Positions 33,979 to 34,717 of a DNA stretch of 34,717 nt are shown one piece after another. The notes beneath the pieces are model-generated. The model did no database searches. It was not told the origin of the DNA and saw only the letters and a program-made list of their open reading frames with translations. The translations under genes and the position numbers were made by a program. How positions within the stretch are numbered: position 1 is the stretch's first letter; every line of letters starts with the position of its first letter. Origin of the DNA: DAOUET01 sp034430155 (lineage in GTDB: Bacteria > Chloroflexota > Anaerolineae > Anaerolineales > UBA4823); the NCBI GenBank assembly GCA_034430155.1, contig DAOUET010000015.1:1-34717 (forward strand), given 5' to 3'.

Positions 33979-34338
33979 TCAGGAAAGCGGTCCTCTGGGA
34001 TCGTAATACAGGCTCTCTCTGGCGATGCTGCCATCCCGCAGCTCGATGATCGAGGCTCCCTTTACCCGGTAAGCCTGCCCCGAGGAGCGCTTCGTGCCGG
34101 ACCAGGTCCATTCGACAGCCGCGAAGTTCTCGCTCTCGTACACCTTGACCTCCGAGAATGCCACCTGCGGGAGAGCGAAGAGCGCCTCGAAATAGGCTCT
34201 CAGCTGGGCGCGGTCGCTGATGCTCTCCCCGGAGGGCACGTCCTCGAAGACGAAACCTTCGGCGTAAGCGGACAGGATCTTCTCGGTATCGAGCTCTTCC
34301 AGGCCTTCTTTGGCATGCTGAAGTGCGGCTGATTTCAT
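33979..34338 (-). CDS. SnoaL/NTF2-like protein
   Basis: 119 aa; SD GGAGG about 7 bases before the ATG. Small cone-shaped NTF2-like fold: helix AALQHAKEGLEELDTEKILSAYAEGFVFEDVPSG, helix RAQLRAYFEALFAL, then strands VAFSEVKVYESENFAAVEWTWSGTKRSSGQAYRVKGASIIELRDGSIARESLYYD, the usual order of SnoaL-like ester-cyclase or isomerase relatives. The pattern AVEWTWSGT...G..Y.VKG is typical of this large group. Catalysis cannot be assigned; many members are of unknown function. It lies 123 bases upstream of the TGA-interrupted methyltransferase gene on the same strand. Confidence 0.8.
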   Translation of the reverse strand: MKSAALQHAKEGLEELDTEKILSAYAEGFVFEDVPSGESISDRAQLRAYFEALFALPQVAFSEVKVYESENFAAVEWTWSGTKRSSGQAYRVKGASIIELRDGSIARESLYYDPRGPLS

Positions 34339-34454
34339 CCTATGGCCTCCATGCCGGCTGGGTCAGGTCATCAAGTGGCCTGGTTGAGATTTCACCTTTT
34401 GACCCCCGGGCCTTAGTTTAACGCCAGGGAACCCAGGGGAAGCTCTTTGCAACC

Positions 34455-34715
34455 CTAAATAAGCCTCTTCTCGATCACGCGACTGCCGAGCTTGATGAGA
34501 TTGTAAGCAAGCTGGGCAAAGCCTTCACTGAATTTATCGGCCGGAACGACGTCATCAATGGAAGCCTCGACGCCCAGGATATGGCCATCTTTGTAAACCA
34601 GCACATGACCGGAGCGGTCTGTTGTGATGGGCTGGGTGATGATACCCACCAGGCCACCCCACTCTCCAGCGGTAAATTTGACCAGATCGCCGGTGTTTAG
34701 ATTTACCTTTGACAT
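34455..34715 (-). CDS. Small KOW-like protein of unknown function
   Basis: 86 aa starting at ATG 34715, two bases from the window edge, so the SD is outside and a longer start cannot be ruled out. The segment NLNTGDLVKFTAGEWGGLVGIITQPI resembles a KOW/SH3-like beta-barrel as in NusG and ribosomal L24 proteins, followed by strands (GHVLVYKDGHILGVEASIDDVVPA) and a C-terminal helix (FAQLAYNLIKLGSRVIEKRLI). Probably a nucleic-acid or protein binding module; no named family recognised. Confidence 0.7.
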   Translation of the reverse strand: MSKVNLNTGDLVKFTAGEWGGLVGIITQPITTDRSGHVLVYKDGHILGVEASIDDVVPADKFSEGFAQLAYNLIKLGSRVIEKRLI

Positions 34716-34717
34716 CT

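Overview
The window looks like a chromosomal fragment of an uncultured Chloroflexota bacterium of the Anaerolineae type. This is inferred from protein style and is not proven by a marker gene. The signs are secreted proteins with Thr/Pro linkers, a surface protein opening with an AFTYQGRL domain, an SBBP-type propeller remnant, a DUF362 remnant, TolB-like propeller lipoproteins and a secreted kelch protein ending in HLPIVVR. No rRNA, tRNA, transposase, integrase or CRISPR array was seen. TAA, TAG and TGA are all used as stops.

Layout. (1) 1-2.06 kb: 5' part of a glycine-rich secreted surface protein (minus) with a strong promoter and a leader containing an intrinsic terminator, then the ruins of a luciferase-like monooxygenase gene. 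(2) 2.1-8.0 kb: a two-gene operon of very large membrane proteins that share a paralogous double zinc-ribbon module; one carries HEAT repeats and a lectin-like ectodomain, the other an RDD domain. Upstream lie a GTGA-N6-TCAC palindrome and a leader able to form a pseudoknot. (3) 8.1-8.8 kb: remnant of a peptide-ABC substrate-binding protein and non-coding DNA. (4) 8.8-10.5 kb: a two-gene ABC exporter (minus) with a 4-base overlap. (5) 10.8-11.3 kb: tandem repeat cluster 1. (6) 11.4-15.9 kb: an envelope block with a TolB-like propeller lipoprotein, a second lipoprotein and a LysM protein. (7) 16.3-17.6 kb: DinB-like protein plus methyltransferase. (8) 17.7-18.55 kb: tandem repeat cluster 2, abutting a broken SBBP propeller gene. 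(9) 18.6-34.7 kb: almost entirely minus-strand single genes: a kelch protein, three class I methyltransferases, a C45/AAT-type Ntn hydrolase, a PEMT/ICMT-like membrane methyltransferase, a DUF6544-like protein, DinB, an APH-like kinase, a UbiA prenyltransferase, a P-loop kinase, a Nudix hydrolase, a CPBP protease, DegV, a SnoaL-like protein and a KOW-like small protein.

Most of the genes look like accessory cell-envelope and small-molecule-modification functions rather than one pathway. The clearest cooperating sets are the zinc-ribbon membrane pair, the ABC ATPase/permease pair, the lipoprotein/LysM block and the DinB/methyltransferase pair.

The strongest unexplained signals are three. First, a structured repeat family occurs as two three-copy clusters, with periods of 149 and 166 bases, a shared leader and compensatory stem changes. 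A separate hairpin at 13984-14040 has the same modular layout with different pentamers. Second, a methyltransferase gene (33121-33855) is intact except for two adjacent in-frame TGA codons, followed at SECIS-like distance by a perfect 8-bp hairpin; it is either a double-selenocysteine candidate or a freshly broken gene. Third, the paired zinc-ribbon membrane proteins.
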